DNA of 64,000 nt from Lysinimonas soli (GTDB lineage Bacteria > Actinomycetota > Actinomycetes > Actinomycetales > Microbacteriaceae): NCBI RefSeq assembly GCF_042655435.1, contig NZ_JBHSMG010000001.1:1474225-1538224 (forward strand), read 5' to 3'. The stretch's first letter is position 1. Each line of letters begins with the position of its first letter. This document shows, piece after piece, positions 18,705 to 25,353 of this stretch. The notes under the pieces were generated by a model. The model was not told the origin of the DNA, did not search any database, and saw only the letters and a list, made by a program, of their open reading frames with translations. The translations under genes and the position numbers were made by a program.

Positions 18705-19085
18705 TCAGCCCTGCAGCACCGACAGGATGTTACCGGCGGGGTCGAGGAACCAGGCGATGTCGGGGCCCCTGTTCGCCGCACGTCCGCGGGCGATCCCGCG
18801 CTCGTCCTGGTTCGTGCCGGGGTAGATCTCGAGCTTCACCCCGGCCGCGCTGAGTTCGTCCACCGCGACGTCGATGTCGGGCACCTCGAGGTTCAGCACC
18901 GTGAAGGTCGCGGGCACGTGATTCGGCTTCTCGTAGACGAAGACGGGCGCGCCACCCGTGACATTGAGGCGCAGGCCCATCGAGTCGCTCATCACCTTGA
19001 GCCCGAGGGTATCGCGGTAGAACGCGGTGGCCCTCTCGAGATCGTCGACCGAGAATCCACTGAAACCGCCGGTTGTCGTCAACAT
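18705..19085 (-). CDS. VOC-family (glyoxalase/bleomycin-resistance fold) protein
   Basis: 126 residues with the paired beta-alpha-beta-beta-beta modules of VOC proteins: GFSVDDLERATAFYRDTLGLKV at the start and a closing WFLDPAGNILSVLQ with the metal-ligand-like segment. Small single-domain members bind or detoxify small molecules; the substrate is unknown. It is divergent from a TetR regulator across a palindromic element, so the TetR protein very likely represses it in response to an inducer. Start ATG at 19083-19085 has AGGAGAGC a few bases upstream. Confidence 0.82.
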   Translation of the reverse strand: MLTTTGGFSGFSVDDLERATAFYRDTLGLKVMSDSMGLRLNVTGGAPVFVYEKPNHVPATFTVLNLEVPDIDVAVDELSAAGVKLEIYPGTNQDERGIARGRAANRGPDIAWFLDPAGNILSVLQG

Positions 19086-19096
19086 CGCGCTCTCCT

Positions 19097-19123
19097 TTGT
19101 GTACGCTGTTCACAATCTACACA
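19097..19123. promoter_or_regulatory. Candidate TetR operator between VOC and TetR genes
   Basis: TTGTGTACGCTGTTCACAA at 19097-19115 is an imperfect palindrome with perfect TTGTG/CACAA ends, and TGTGTA at 19098 pairs with TACACA at 19118-19123 as an overlapping second repeat. It sits between the divergent genes, where a TetR dimer would control both. Confidence 0.6.
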
Positions 19124-19174
19124 CGGCCTTCCCACGGGGCCAGAGGTCACCGAGCCAGACGGGCAGGAGTCGTC

Positions 19175-19804
19175 ATGCCGACGGTCGCGCGCGCCAGCTA
19201 CCGCCATGGCGACCTGCGGCAGGCCCTGCTCGACGCCGGGCTCGAGATGGCCCGCGAAGGCGGCCCCGACGCCGTCGTGCTCCGCGAGGCCACCCGGCGT
19301 GCCGGGGTCTCGCCGAACGCCGCCTACCGGCATTTCGCCGATCGTTCCGAGTTGGTCGAGGCGGTCAGCGACGCGGCGCAATCGCTGGTCGCGGGCGCGA
19401 TCGAGGCCGAGTGGGATGCCGTGCCCGCGACGCTCAGCGCCGAGGAGGCGGCACACGCGCACCTGCGCGCGGTCGGCCGCGGCTACCTCGGCTTCGCACG
19501 GGACGAACCGGGGCTCTTCCGGGCCGCGTTCACCGTGCCGGGCGACCTCGACCAGGCACTGAGCCCCGAGAAGGCGGGCCCGGGCGGACGCACCTCGTTC
19601 CAGCTGCTCGGCATCGCGCTCGACGAACTGGTCGCGGTCGGCGCGCTGCCCCCCGAACGGCGCCCGGGCGCCGAGTTCTCGGCATGGTCGGCCGTGCACG
19701 GGCTCGCGATGCTCGTGCTCGAGGGTCCGCTACGCGGACTCGACCCCGAGGTGGCCCGCGCGGCCGCGGTGCGCCTCATCGACATGGTCGACCGCGGGTT
19801 GTAG
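19175..19804 (+). CDS. TetR/AcrR-family transcriptional regulator
   Basis: 209 residues. The N-terminal helix-turn-helix is typical: HGDLRQALLDAGLEMAREGGPDAVVLREATRRAGVSPNAAYRHFADRSELVEAV. The C-terminal domain (ligand binding and dimer) is of the TetR_C type with many Ala/Leu helices. Start ATG 19175 has AGGAG 5-6 bases upstream. It probably represses the divergent VOC gene and itself through the palindrome at 19097-19123. Confidence 0.88.
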   Translation: MPTVARASYRHGDLRQALLDAGLEMAREGGPDAVVLREATRRAGVSPNAAYRHFADRSELVEAVSDAAQSLVAGAIEAEWDAVPATLSAEEAAHAHLRAVGRGYLGFARDEPGLFRAAFTVPGDLDQALSPEKAGPGGRTSFQLLGIALDELVAVGALPPERRPGAEFSAWSAVHGLAMLVLEGPLRGLDPEVARAAAVRLIDMVDRGL

Positions 19805-19832
19805 CCGCAGGCCGGTTTAGGCTGAACGCAGC

Positions 19833-20324
19833 ATGAAGCCGCTGACCGATGCCGACATCCGGGACTCGCTCGTGAACGCGAGTCAGGACGAGGCCATGCG
19901 GATGCCCCTGCCGGGCCTCCATGAGGTCGTCTGGGACGATCGCGAATACCTCGGTTGGCGCGACCCCGGCTCGCCGCAGCGCGGGTATCTCGCCTACTGG
20001 CGCGACGGACGCCCGGTCGGACTGGTGCTACGCGCCGCCGAGACGCGGCTGCGTGGCGGGTCGGCGATCTGCTCGCTCTGCAACACCCCGCAGCCCTCCT
20101 CCCAGGTCACGATGTTCACGGCACCGCGGGCGGGTCGCGCCGGCGAGCGCGGCGACTCGGTCGGCACCTACATCTGCGCGGACCTGGCCTGCTCGCTGCT
20201 GATCCGGATCGCCCCGCCGCAGTACGAGATGCAACCCTCACCCGACGAGGTCGTCGCCGGGCGGGCGATTCGCCTCGCCTCGCGGCTCGACGCCTTCGTG
20301 TCGCGCGTGCTCGAGCACGCCTGA
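19833..20324 (+). CDS. FBP-domain (treble-clef zinc finger) protein
   Basis: 163 residues. A Cys pair in CSLCNTPQ and a second Cys set in CADLACS fit the C-terminal treble-clef zinc finger of the family named after the elongation-factor-G-binding protein FBP, while the N-terminal half (EYLGWRDPGSPQRGYLAYW) is conserved in actinobacterial members. Related proteins free ribosomes stalled with EF-G and fusidic acid, but whether this divergent member does so is unknown. A TAGGCT box lies 9 bases before the ATG. Confidence 0.75.
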   Translation: MKPLTDADIRDSLVNASQDEAMRMPLPGLHEVVWDDREYLGWRDPGSPQRGYLAYWRDGRPVGLVLRAAETRLRGGSAICSLCNTPQPSSQVTMFTAPRAGRAGERGDSVGTYICADLACSLLIRIAPPQYEMQPSPDEVVAGRAIRLASRLDAFVSRVLEHA

Positions 20325-20334
20325 CGCGCCCGGG

Positions 20335-20571
20335 TCAGACGCAGACGCTCGCCAGCGCCTCCTCTGCTCCGGCATAGCGACCGAGCACCGCGCCGCGCTC
20401 GTCGCGCACGACGTACTTCCCGTGTTCCCGGGTCACGACCGCCCGCACCAGGTCGGAGTTCTCGCCGAGGATCGTCCAGCTGCCGAACGCTCCGCCTCCG
20501 GAGGTCACGGCCGGTGCTGCACGCCGCGCGGCGTCCGAGGCGACGACAGCGCCCACGACGACAGCGCTCAC
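20335..20571 (-). CDS. Small hypothetical protein
   Basis: 78 residues, starting at GTG 20569-20571, which overlaps the stop of the upstream small gene by 4 bases. The N-terminus has a weak hydrophobic Ala/Val stretch (VVVGAVVASDAARRAAP), then a beta-rich half (GKYVVRDERGAVLGRYAGAEEALASV). No recognised family. Tight coupling to the 101-residue gene suggests the two products act together. Confidence 0.55.
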   Translation of the reverse strand: MSAVVVGAVVASDAARRAAPAVTSGGGAFGSWTILGENSDLVRAVVTREHGKYVVRDERGAVLGRYAGAEEALASVCV

Positions 20572-20873
20572 CAGGACTCCCCCGAGCCCTGGTGACGGCG
20601 CACGTCGTCGACGGCCGCCGCGAGCGTCGCGCGTTGCGCGACCTCGACAGCGAACTGCGGGCAGTCGCCGACGAGCGCGACGTAGACGGGATCGACGTAG
20701 TCGACGTAACCGAGGATCTCGCCGCGATCCGAGAGCTCGAGAAGACCGTCGGGTCTCAGCCGCACCGCCACGCGGGTCGCCTGTGCGAGCACCGAGGCGA
20801 GACCGGCGAGCCAGCCCGGACCATCCTCTGCTCGCGAGTGAGTACGTGTGTCTGCGGTTCTCGTCTCGACCAT
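20568..20873 (-). CDS. Small hypothetical protein
   Basis: 101 residues, soluble. The central part (RVAVRLRPDGLLELSDRGEILGYVDYVDPVYVALVG) is beta-rich, followed by a helix (FAVEVAQRATLAAAVDDVRRHQ). I do not recognise a family. It is the first gene of a two-gene unit with the 78-residue protein (4-base overlap). GAGGGGG lies upstream of the ATG, a candidate ribosome-binding site. Confidence 0.55.
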   Translation of the reverse strand: MVETRTADTRTHSRAEDGPGWLAGLASVLAQATRVAVRLRPDGLLELSDRGEILGYVDYVDPVYVALVGDCPQFAVEVAQRATLAAAVDDVRRHQGSGESW

Positions 20874-20979
20874 AGCCGGCCCCCTCGTGCGGCGAGCATA
20901 TCCCCCGAACGGGGGCGATGCCTACGGCCGGGAGCTGAAAACTCGGCGAGAGTTGCCGGTGGTGCCGCCGTCATCCGGC

Positions 20980-21339
20980 TCAGCCGGAGACGACGCGGCG
21001 GACCTCCGCCACGAGGCCGGCCATGACCCGCCGCATGTAGCCGGCCCAGGCGAAACGCACGATCAGCGCGACGATGCCGCCGCATCCACGTCGAGCCTCG
21101 AAGCTGTAGGTCCAGGTGATCAGGGTGCCGCCGTCGGCGGCGTCGAAGCGCCACTCGGCCCGGGCGTGATCCACCAGCAGACCGAAGAGGCCCGTGAAGC
21201 CGGTGAGCTCGTAGGCGAAGAATCCGGGACGGTCGACGAGCTGGACGGTCTCGACCACGGTGCCGCCGTTGGACAGCTGGAGGGTGCGCGTCTGGCCCGC
21301 GGCATCCCACGCACCGGTCTGATCGCGTACCGCGACCAC
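20980..21339 (-). CDS. SRPBCC-family (polyketide-cyclase-like) protein, start uncertain
   Basis: 119 residues from GTG 21337-21339. The sequence (TRTLQLSNGGTVVETVQLVDRPGFFAYELTGF, then AEWRFDAADGGTLITWTYSFEARRG) fits the START/SRPBCC ligand-binding fold. The frame stays open upstream and reads TFDLLTPSDPSRFYPRSGILPAV directly before this GTG, which looks like genuine coding sequence, but no ATG, GTG or TTG occurs there before an in-frame stop near 21529. The gene therefore starts at a rare codon (CTG at 21391-21393 is possible), or its original start has been lost. Confidence 0.65.
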   Translation of the reverse strand: MVAVRDQTGAWDAAGQTRTLQLSNGGTVVETVQLVDRPGFFAYELTGFTGLFGLLVDHARAEWRFDAADGGTLITWTYSFEARRGCGGIVALIVRFAWAGYMRRVMAGLVAEVRRVVSG

Positions 21340-21460
21340 GGCGGGGAGGATGCCCGACCGGGGATAGAAGCGGCTCGGATCGCTGGGCGTCAGAAGATCG
21401 AAGGTGCGCGCCGGCGGTGCGGGCGCGATGCCCCGCGTGGTCGAGGCAGCAGGCGTGGTC

Positions 21461-21634
21461 TCAGTCCGTGCGCTCGAGGAGGTGGAACGGAATGGCGAGC
21501 GCGACGACCACCGAGAGGATCCCCGAGAAGAACATCAGGCCCGCCCACTGCTCGGGCGCTTCGATGGCGTAGCCGAAGAGGAAGAACGCACCGATGAAGA
21601 ACGCGAGAGCCACCAGGAAGACGAAGACCTTCAT
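21461..21634 (-). CDS. Small two-helix membrane protein
   Basis: 57 residues, too short for most gene finders. It reads MKVFVFLVALAFFIGAFFLF as a first membrane helix, a short AIEAPEQW loop and AGLMFFSGILSVVVALAIPF as a second helix, then a charged end. TAGGCT lies exactly 6 bases before the ATG, the leaderless pattern of this genome, which strongly supports the start. Function unknown. Confidence 0.75.
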   Translation of the reverse strand: MKVFVFLVALAFFIGAFFLFGYAIEAPEQWAGLMFFSGILSVVVALAIPFHLLERTD

Positions 21635-21674
21635 GGTGTCAGCCTATCGGTCGCGGATGCGGCGACCGAGCCCC

Positions 21675-23036
21675 CTACCGCCACGACTTCGGGCCGGTCG
21701 AGCCCGCCGGATAGCTGTCGAGCGGCACCGCGTTCTTCCGCCAGGCGGCGAGCACCGGGGTCACGATGCGCCAGCATTCCTCGGCGACGTCGCCGCGCAC
21801 CGAGAGGGTCGGATCGCCGGCGCAGAGTTCGGCGAGCACCTCGCCGTAGGCGCTGAGCTCGCTGGCGCCGAACTGGGCCTGCAGGGTGTCCCACTCCAGG
21901 TCGAAGGGGTCGTCGCGACCGTTGGTGACGAGGTCGATCTCCATCGTGGCCGGGTTCACCCCGACGCGAAGCCTCGCCTGACGCGACGGCGCGCTGAACC
22001 CGGTCGGCAGGTGCGGCACGTCACGGAAGGTGAAGACGATCTCTTGGCGCGGGTCGCCCAGCGCCTTGCCCGAACGCAGCACGAACGGCACGCCGTCCCA
22101 CCGCCAGGTGTCGACCGCGACCGTCATCTCGGCCAGCGTCTCGGTCTTGCGCGCCGGATCGACGCCCGGCTCGCCCGCATAGGCGGGCATCGTGCGCCGA
22201 CCGACCTTGCCGGCGGTGTAGCGCGCCCGGCGGCTCTCCGTCCCGTTCTTGAGCCACGGCCTCGTGGCCCGCAGCACCTGCGCCATCGCGCCGCGCAGGT
22301 CCTCCGACCCGACCGACGACGGCGGTTCCATCGCCGCCAGGGCCAGCACCTGCAGCAGGTGGCTCTGGATCATGTCGATCAGGGCACCGGCCTTGTCGTA
22401 GTAGCCGGCGCGGCCCTCGAGTCCGAGCGCCTCCTCGATCACGATCTCGACGTGCGCGACGTTCTGTGCGCTGAGCAGCGGTTCGAAGATCCGGTTCGCG
22501 AAGCGCAGCCCGAGCAGGTTGAGCACCGTCGACTTGCCGAGAAAGTGGTCGACCCGGAACACCTGCTCCTCGGGCACGACGGTCTGCAGCAGTCGGTTGA
22601 GCGCGCGCGCCGAGGCGAGATCGGTACCGAACGGCTTCTCGAGGGCGAGCACGATGCCGGCGGGCAGCTTCTGCCCCGCGAGCGCGGCCACGGCGAGGGC
22701 GGCGACGGCAGGCGGCAGGGCGAAGTAGAGGGCGACCCGACCGGTCGCGGCATCGATCGCCCGCATCAGGTCGGTCGCGTCGGTCGCGTCGCCCCGGAGG
22801 TAGGTCGAGGCCTGAGCGACCCGCGTGCCGAGGGCGGAGGGGCTCGCCGCGAAGGCCTTGGCGACACGGGAGCGCCAACGGGCATTCGTCACCTCTTCGC
22901 GGTCGACGCCGATGAGCTGCAGCTCGGCCCCGCGCGAGGAGGCCAGCAGCGAGGCGAGTCCGGGAAGCAGCAGGCGAGAGGTGAGATCTCCCCCGGCGCC
23001 GAGGACGATCAGGGTGTCGATGCGCGATGACGCCAT
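21675..23036 (-). CDS. zwf: Glucose-6-phosphate dehydrogenase
   Basis: 453 residues. It begins with a nucleotide-binding motif (VLGAGGDLTSRLLLP), has EKPFG at 133-137 and the catalytic RVDHFLGK at 161-168. It oxidises glucose-6-phosphate to 6-phosphogluconolactone, producing NADPH in the pentose phosphate pathway. It is not next to opcA, tal or tkt, where the main actinobacterial zwf usually sits, and its first glycine motif is G-A-G-G rather than G-A-S/T-G, so it may be a second isoform. A TAGCCT box 6 bases upstream of the ATG shares its TAG with the sigma-factor stop. Confidence 0.9.
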   Translation of the reverse strand: MASSRIDTLIVLGAGGDLTSRLLLPGLASLLASSRGAELQLIGVDREEVTNARWRSRVAKAFAASPSALGTRVAQASTYLRGDATDATDLMRAIDAATGRVALYFALPPAVAALAVAALAGQKLPAGIVLALEKPFGTDLASARALNRLLQTVVPEEQVFRVDHFLGKSTVLNLLGLRFANRIFEPLLSAQNVAHVEIVIEEALGLEGRAGYYDKAGALIDMIQSHLLQVLALAAMEPPSSVGSEDLRGAMAQVLRATRPWLKNGTESRRARYTAGKVGRRTMPAYAGEPGVDPARKTETLAEMTVAVDTWRWDGVPFVLRSGKALGDPRQEIVFTFRDVPHLPTGFSAPSRQARLRVGVNPATMEIDLVTNGRDDPFDLEWDTLQAQFGASELSAYGEVLAELCAGDPTLSVRGDVAEECWRIVTPVLAAWRKNAVPLDSYPAGSTGPKSWR

Positions 23037-23045
23037 GCTGCGAGG

Positions 23046-24350
23046 CTATCGCGCAGCATCCTGGCATTCGCCGATCCGCCGATCGAACAGCCGGCGCTCG
23101 GCTTCGCTCGGAGCCAGCGTGCGTGCCAGGCGGTAGGCCACCACCGCCTCGTCGACGCGACCGAGGCGGCGCAGTGCGTCGGCCCGGGCCGCGGCCAGCA
23201 GGTGATTGCCGGCGAGCTGCCGGTTCGCCTCGAGAGCCTCGAGGGCCGCGAGTCCGGCCGCCGGCCCGTCGCGGAAGCCCAGCGCCACGGCGCGGTTGAG
23301 GTCGAGCACGGGAGAGGGATGCCGCCGCCGCAGCCCGTCGTAGAGCGCGACGATGGCATCCCAGTCCGTGTCGTCCGGATGCCCCGCTCGGGCGTGCACC
23401 GCGGCGATCGCCGCCTGCACGCCGTAGCCGCCCAGCCCGGCGTCGGACGCGGGAGCCGCACCGAAGGCCTCGACGAGCTCGAGCCCCTCGGCGATCGCGA
23501 CGACGTTCCAGCGCGATCGATCCTGCTGTTCCAGCGTCACCAGTTCGCCCGCGTCATCCAGACGCGCCGCGCGTCGGGCGTGGGTGAGCAGCAGCAGCGC
23601 GAGCAGTTCGCGTGGTTCCGGTTCGGCCGGCAACAGCCGCACGACGAGACGCGCGAGCCGGATCGCCTCCTCGGCGAGCGCATCGCGCACGGTGCTCCCG
23701 TCGCTCGGCGCGTGCCCCTCGGTGAAGATCAGGTAGATCACGGCGAGCACGCCGCTCACCCGTTCGGGCAGCAGCTCGGGCCCGGGCACCCGGTACGGGA
23801 TGCCGGCGTGCACGATCTTGTTCTTGGTGCGCAGCAGCCGCTGCGACATCGTCGCCTCCGAGACGAGGAAGGCGTGTGCGATCTCGGCCGTCGTGAGCCC
23901 GCCGACCACGCGCAGCGTGAGGGCGACCCGCGACTCGAGCGCGAGCGCCGGGTGACAGCAGGTGAAGAGCAGGCGAAGACGCTCATCGGCGACGTCGATG
24001 TCGTCCGCGCCGAGGGAGTCGGGGTCGTGTCCGTCGATCGCATCGGCACTCTCGACGGCCTCGGGTGTCTCGGCGGCCACGAGCCGCAGCTTGCCGCGCT
24101 CGCGGTGCGCCCGGCGGAGCACGTCGAGCGCCCGATGCCGGGCTGTCGTCAGCAGCCAGGCGCCGGGAACGCGCGGGATCCCGTCGCGGGTCCAGGCGAG
24201 CAGCGCCCGCTCGAAGGCGTCCTGGGCGCAGTCCTCCGCGAGCGTCCAATCGCCGGTCAGGCGCATCACGCCGCCGAAGACCGACGCCCATTCCTCGCGG
24301 TGCGCGGTCGCGAGCGCCGCGCGCACCGCCTCGACGCTCGCCCCCGTCAC
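23046..24350 (-). CDS. ECF42-type RNA polymerase sigma factor
   Basis: 434 residues, far longer than an ordinary ECF sigma. Region 2 (LTGDWTLAEDCAQDAFERALLAWTRDGIP) and region 4 (LTLRVVGGLTTAEIAHAFLVSEATMSQRLLRTKNKI) are followed by a long helical C-terminal extension (DUF6596 and TPR-like) as in group ECF42. That group has no anti-sigma factor and is paired with a DGPF/YciI-type protein, which lies just upstream here. Start GTG at 24348-24350 has AGGAGA 4-5 bases upstream. The extension is thought to be needed for activity. Its signal is unknown. Confidence 0.88.
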   Translation of the reverse strand: MTGASVEAVRAALATAHREEWASVFGGVMRLTGDWTLAEDCAQDAFERALLAWTRDGIPRVPGAWLLTTARHRALDVLRRAHRERGKLRLVAAETPEAVESADAIDGHDPDSLGADDIDVADERLRLLFTCCHPALALESRVALTLRVVGGLTTAEIAHAFLVSEATMSQRLLRTKNKIVHAGIPYRVPGPELLPERVSGVLAVIYLIFTEGHAPSDGSTVRDALAEEAIRLARLVVRLLPAEPEPRELLALLLLTHARRAARLDDAGELVTLEQQDRSRWNVVAIAEGLELVEAFGAAPASDAGLGGYGVQAAIAAVHARAGHPDDTDWDAIVALYDGLRRRHPSPVLDLNRAVALGFRDGPAAGLAALEALEANRQLAGNHLLAAARADALRRLGRVDEAVVAYRLARTLAPSEAERRLFDRRIGECQDAAR

Positions 24351-24369
24351 CTCGTCTCCTGCCGAGTCA

Positions 24370-24384
24370 TTCGACAGTGTCGAA
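24370..24384. promoter_or_regulatory. Perfect palindrome between the DGPF gene and the ECF42 gene
   Basis: TTCGACAGTGTCGAA, 15 bp, in the 39-bp gap before the sigma start. On the minus strand it contains TGTCGA, the -35 type reported for ECF42 promoters, but I see no matching -10 at the expected distance. It could be a regulator site or a small RNA hairpin modulating sigma translation. Confidence 0.45.
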
Positions 24385-24389
24385 TCGGG

Positions 24390-24725
24390 TCAGCCCTCGA
24401 AGGGCCAGACCGGGCGCACCTCGATGCGACCGAATCGTGCCATCGGGTGCTTCGCCGCGATCGCGATCGCCTCGTCGAGGTCCGCGCATTCGAGCACGTC
24501 GTAGCCGGCGATCCACTCCTTGGTCTCGGCGAAGGGGCCGTCGGTGACGAGCAGTTCGCCGTTGCGGACCCGCACCGTCGTGGCATCGGCGGGCGGGCGC
24601 AGCCGGTCGCCGTGCTTGCGCGCGCCGGATGCCTCCAGCTCGGTCACCCACTCCTCGATGTTGTCCTGGGCCGGGTCGTACGTCTCGGCCTCGGAATCGG
24701 TGGCGATGAACAGCAGGTATTCCAT
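24390..24725 (-). CDS. DGPF-domain YciI-family protein, ECF42 partner
   Basis: 111 residues from the ATG at 24723-24725, with AAGGAGGA immediately upstream. The sequence MEYLLFIATDSE and the diagnostic VTDGPFAETKEWIAGYDVLE define the DGPF subgroup of YciI-like proteins (ferredoxin-like fold). Genes of this type are the conserved neighbours and regulatory targets of ECF42 sigma factors; the biochemical role is not known. It is probably co-transcribed with the sigma gene 39 bases downstream. Confidence 0.88.
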   Translation of the reverse strand: MEYLLFIATDSEAETYDPAQDNIEEWVTELEASGARKHGDRLRPPADATTVRVRNGELLVTDGPFAETKEWIAGYDVLECADLDEAIAIAAKHPMARFGRIEVRPVWPFEG

Positions 24726-24757
24726 GAATCCTCCTTCTGGGAACGGTACGTGAGCAC

Positions 24758-24784
24758 GACGATCGAGGGGGCGTCGATCCGACA
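24758..24784 (-). promoter_or_regulatory. Candidate ECF42-dependent promoter
   Basis: On the minus strand TGTCGG is followed by 17 bases and CGTC, about 33 bases before the DGPF start. From memory, ECF42 promoters carry TGTCGA at -35 and CG(A/T)C at -10. The match is one base off in the -35, and its position supports autoregulation of the DGPF-sigma unit. Confidence 0.45.
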
Positions 24785-25004
24785 CGTTCCGACAATCGGC
24801 CGGAAGTCGGTCGCGGAGTCGGCCGCAGGATCGCGCCAAGCTTCGCATCCGCTGAAGGGGGTGGACGAGGCCGACCCGCGCGAGTACGGTTCTGTTCATC
24901 AGACCGCCGGAGCCACGTTCCGGGTTCCGGTTGGTCGCGTCGCCGGCGAGCACGACGCCGGGGTCCGCGGCTCCGGCGGTCTCCTGGACGAGGTCGCCTG
25001 GACG

Positions 25005-25229
25005 ATGGATTCCTTCATCCGCAGATCGCCGCTGCGATCGAGCGTGATCGCCGCGGTCGGGTACGACCCCGACACGGCCGAACTCGAGGTGGAGTTCCGC
25101 AGCGGCGACGTCTACCGCTACTACGCGGTGCCCGCCTCGGTGCATCGCGCCCTCGTCGAGGCCGACAGCCCCGGCGCCTACTTCAATCGTCGCATCAGCG
25201 ATCACTACCCGACCCGGCAGCAGTACTGA
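25005..25229 (+). CDS. KTSC-domain protein
   Basis: 74 residues. The sequence MDSFIRRSPLRSSVIAAVGYDP, then LEVEFRSGDVYRYYAVP and GAYFNRRISDHYP, matches the KTSC domain, a small module found alone or fused to lysyl-tRNA synthetase-like or nuclease proteins. Its function is not established. The ATG at 25005 begins the domain cleanly. The frame is open further upstream without conserved features, and the ribosome-binding site is weak. The 279 bases before it contain only the DGPF promoter on the other strand. Confidence 0.75.
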   Translation: MDSFIRRSPLRSSVIAAVGYDPDTAELEVEFRSGDVYRYYAVPASVHRALVEADSPGAYFNRRISDHYPTRQQY

Positions 25230-25353
25230 CGTACGCACCCCGTCCAGGTGGCACCCGAAGACGCGATACCCGCGCGCGAGGGCGATCGGCACACTGAGGG
25301 GAGGTGTCGAACGGCCGGGGGGCGCGACATCCAGCGTCGGGGAGAGGGACACA

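Noticed and set aside
24370..24384. Palindrome as an ECF42 promoter for the sigma gene alone
   Set aside because: A TGTCGA is present on the minus strand, but no CG(A/T)C follows at the right distance, so it was kept only as a possible operator or hairpin.
23202..25229. 675-residue open frame on the plus strand leading into the KTSC protein
   Set aside because: Only the last 74 residues are protein-like. The rest is antisense of the sigma factor and its partner.
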